A stretch of DNA of 32,612 nucleotides from NCBI GenBank assembly GCA_029068655.1, contig JAIECF010000101.1, forward strand, positions 1 through 32,612, in the 5' to 3' direction. Below, piece by piece: positions 32,503 through 32,612 of the stretch (its first letter is position 1; each line of letters opens with the position of its first letter). Both the position numbers and the translations under genes were made by a program. The DNA comes from Muribaculaceae bacterium (GTDB lineage Bacteria; Bacteroidota; Bacteroidia; Bacteroidales; Muribaculaceae). The notes under the pieces were generated by a model. That model ran no database searches, was not told where the DNA came from, and saw nothing but the letters and a program-made list of their open reading frames with translations.

Positions 32503-32612
32503 ATGGATATCTCATACAAGTGGCTTAAACGCTATATCGATTTCAATGAGTCGCCCAAGGAACTGGCGGCTGTGTTCACATCCACCGGTCTGGAATGCGA
32601 CCAGATTGAAGA
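32503..32612 (+). CDS. pheT: Phenylalanine-tRNA ligase beta subunit, 5' part
   Basis: The first 36 codons, cut by the window edge. The opening MDISYKWLKRYIDF and the block FTSTGLECDQIE are the standard N terminus of bacterial PheT, the beta subunit of the alpha2-beta2 phenylalanyl-tRNA synthetase. A consensus promoter precedes it. Confidence 0.9.
   Translation, partial: MDISYKWLKRYIDFNESPKELAAVFTSTGLECDQIE

Overview
The window reads as the chromosome of a gut-type Bacteroidales bacterium, most likely in or near Muribaculaceae; this placement comes from gene content and style, not from a search. Supporting signs are the Bacteroidota promoter form (TTTG, 20 bases, TAnnTTTG) found upstream of many genes, the absence of clear Shine-Dalgarno sites, a BACON-domain protein, a DUF1703-type ATPase/nuclease, the Bacteroidota type of tyrosine recombinase, and short tandem heptamer tracts at gene boundaries.

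Layout. Bases 1-16,005 are conserved housekeeping sequence: a PpiD/SurA-like periplasmic foldase, rlmN, pdxA, then a rightward run that looks like a membrane-lipid operon (ATP-grasp-like protein, GtrA-like membrane protein, lysophospholipid acyltransferase-like protein, CDP-alcohol phosphatidyltransferase), a SIMPL-domain protein and asnA. A leftward operon follows (YeiH-type transporter, a UbiA/MenA-like protein with eroded Asp motifs, ung). Next comes metK, behind a probable SAM-II riboswitch and a leader terminator, and a convergent GH13 alpha-amylase lipoprotein. The right end holds a leftward AAA/PD-(D/E)XK gene and the first 36 codons of pheT.

Bases 16,354-30,205 are an accessory island. 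It begins with a tyrosine recombinase. After a 353-base regulatory gap come nine tightly packed rightward genes: zinc-ribbon/FHA protein, Ser/Thr kinase-FHA, FHA-TM-trypsin protease, an unrecognised secreted protein, PP2C phosphatase-TM-LysM, FHA-multi-TM protein, a receptor-like kinase with a very long YD-type repeat ectodomain, a second TM kinase, and a secreted BACON protein. Predicted topology puts the kinase, phosphatase and FHA domains in the cytoplasm and the protease, LysM, YD repeats, BACON protein and unknown protein in the periplasm or beyond. The parts fit a self-contained phospho-Thr signalling system that senses the envelope and drives a periplasmic protease. No type VI secretion genes are present, and I know of no named system with this set.

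The gap before the island operon carries two 33-base repeats that are identical except for their central three bases, which are exact reverse complements (GCT versus AGC). Their 17-base cores therefore form perfect inverted repeats. They flank 181 bases holding a consensus promoter that points LEFT, away from the operon. With a recombinase gene next door this suggests an invertible, phase-variable promoter caught in the OFF state. The direct orientation of the outer flanks argues against the simplest version of that model.

The heptamer tracts that mark most housekeeping gene boundaries are absent from the island, which supports a separate origin for it.
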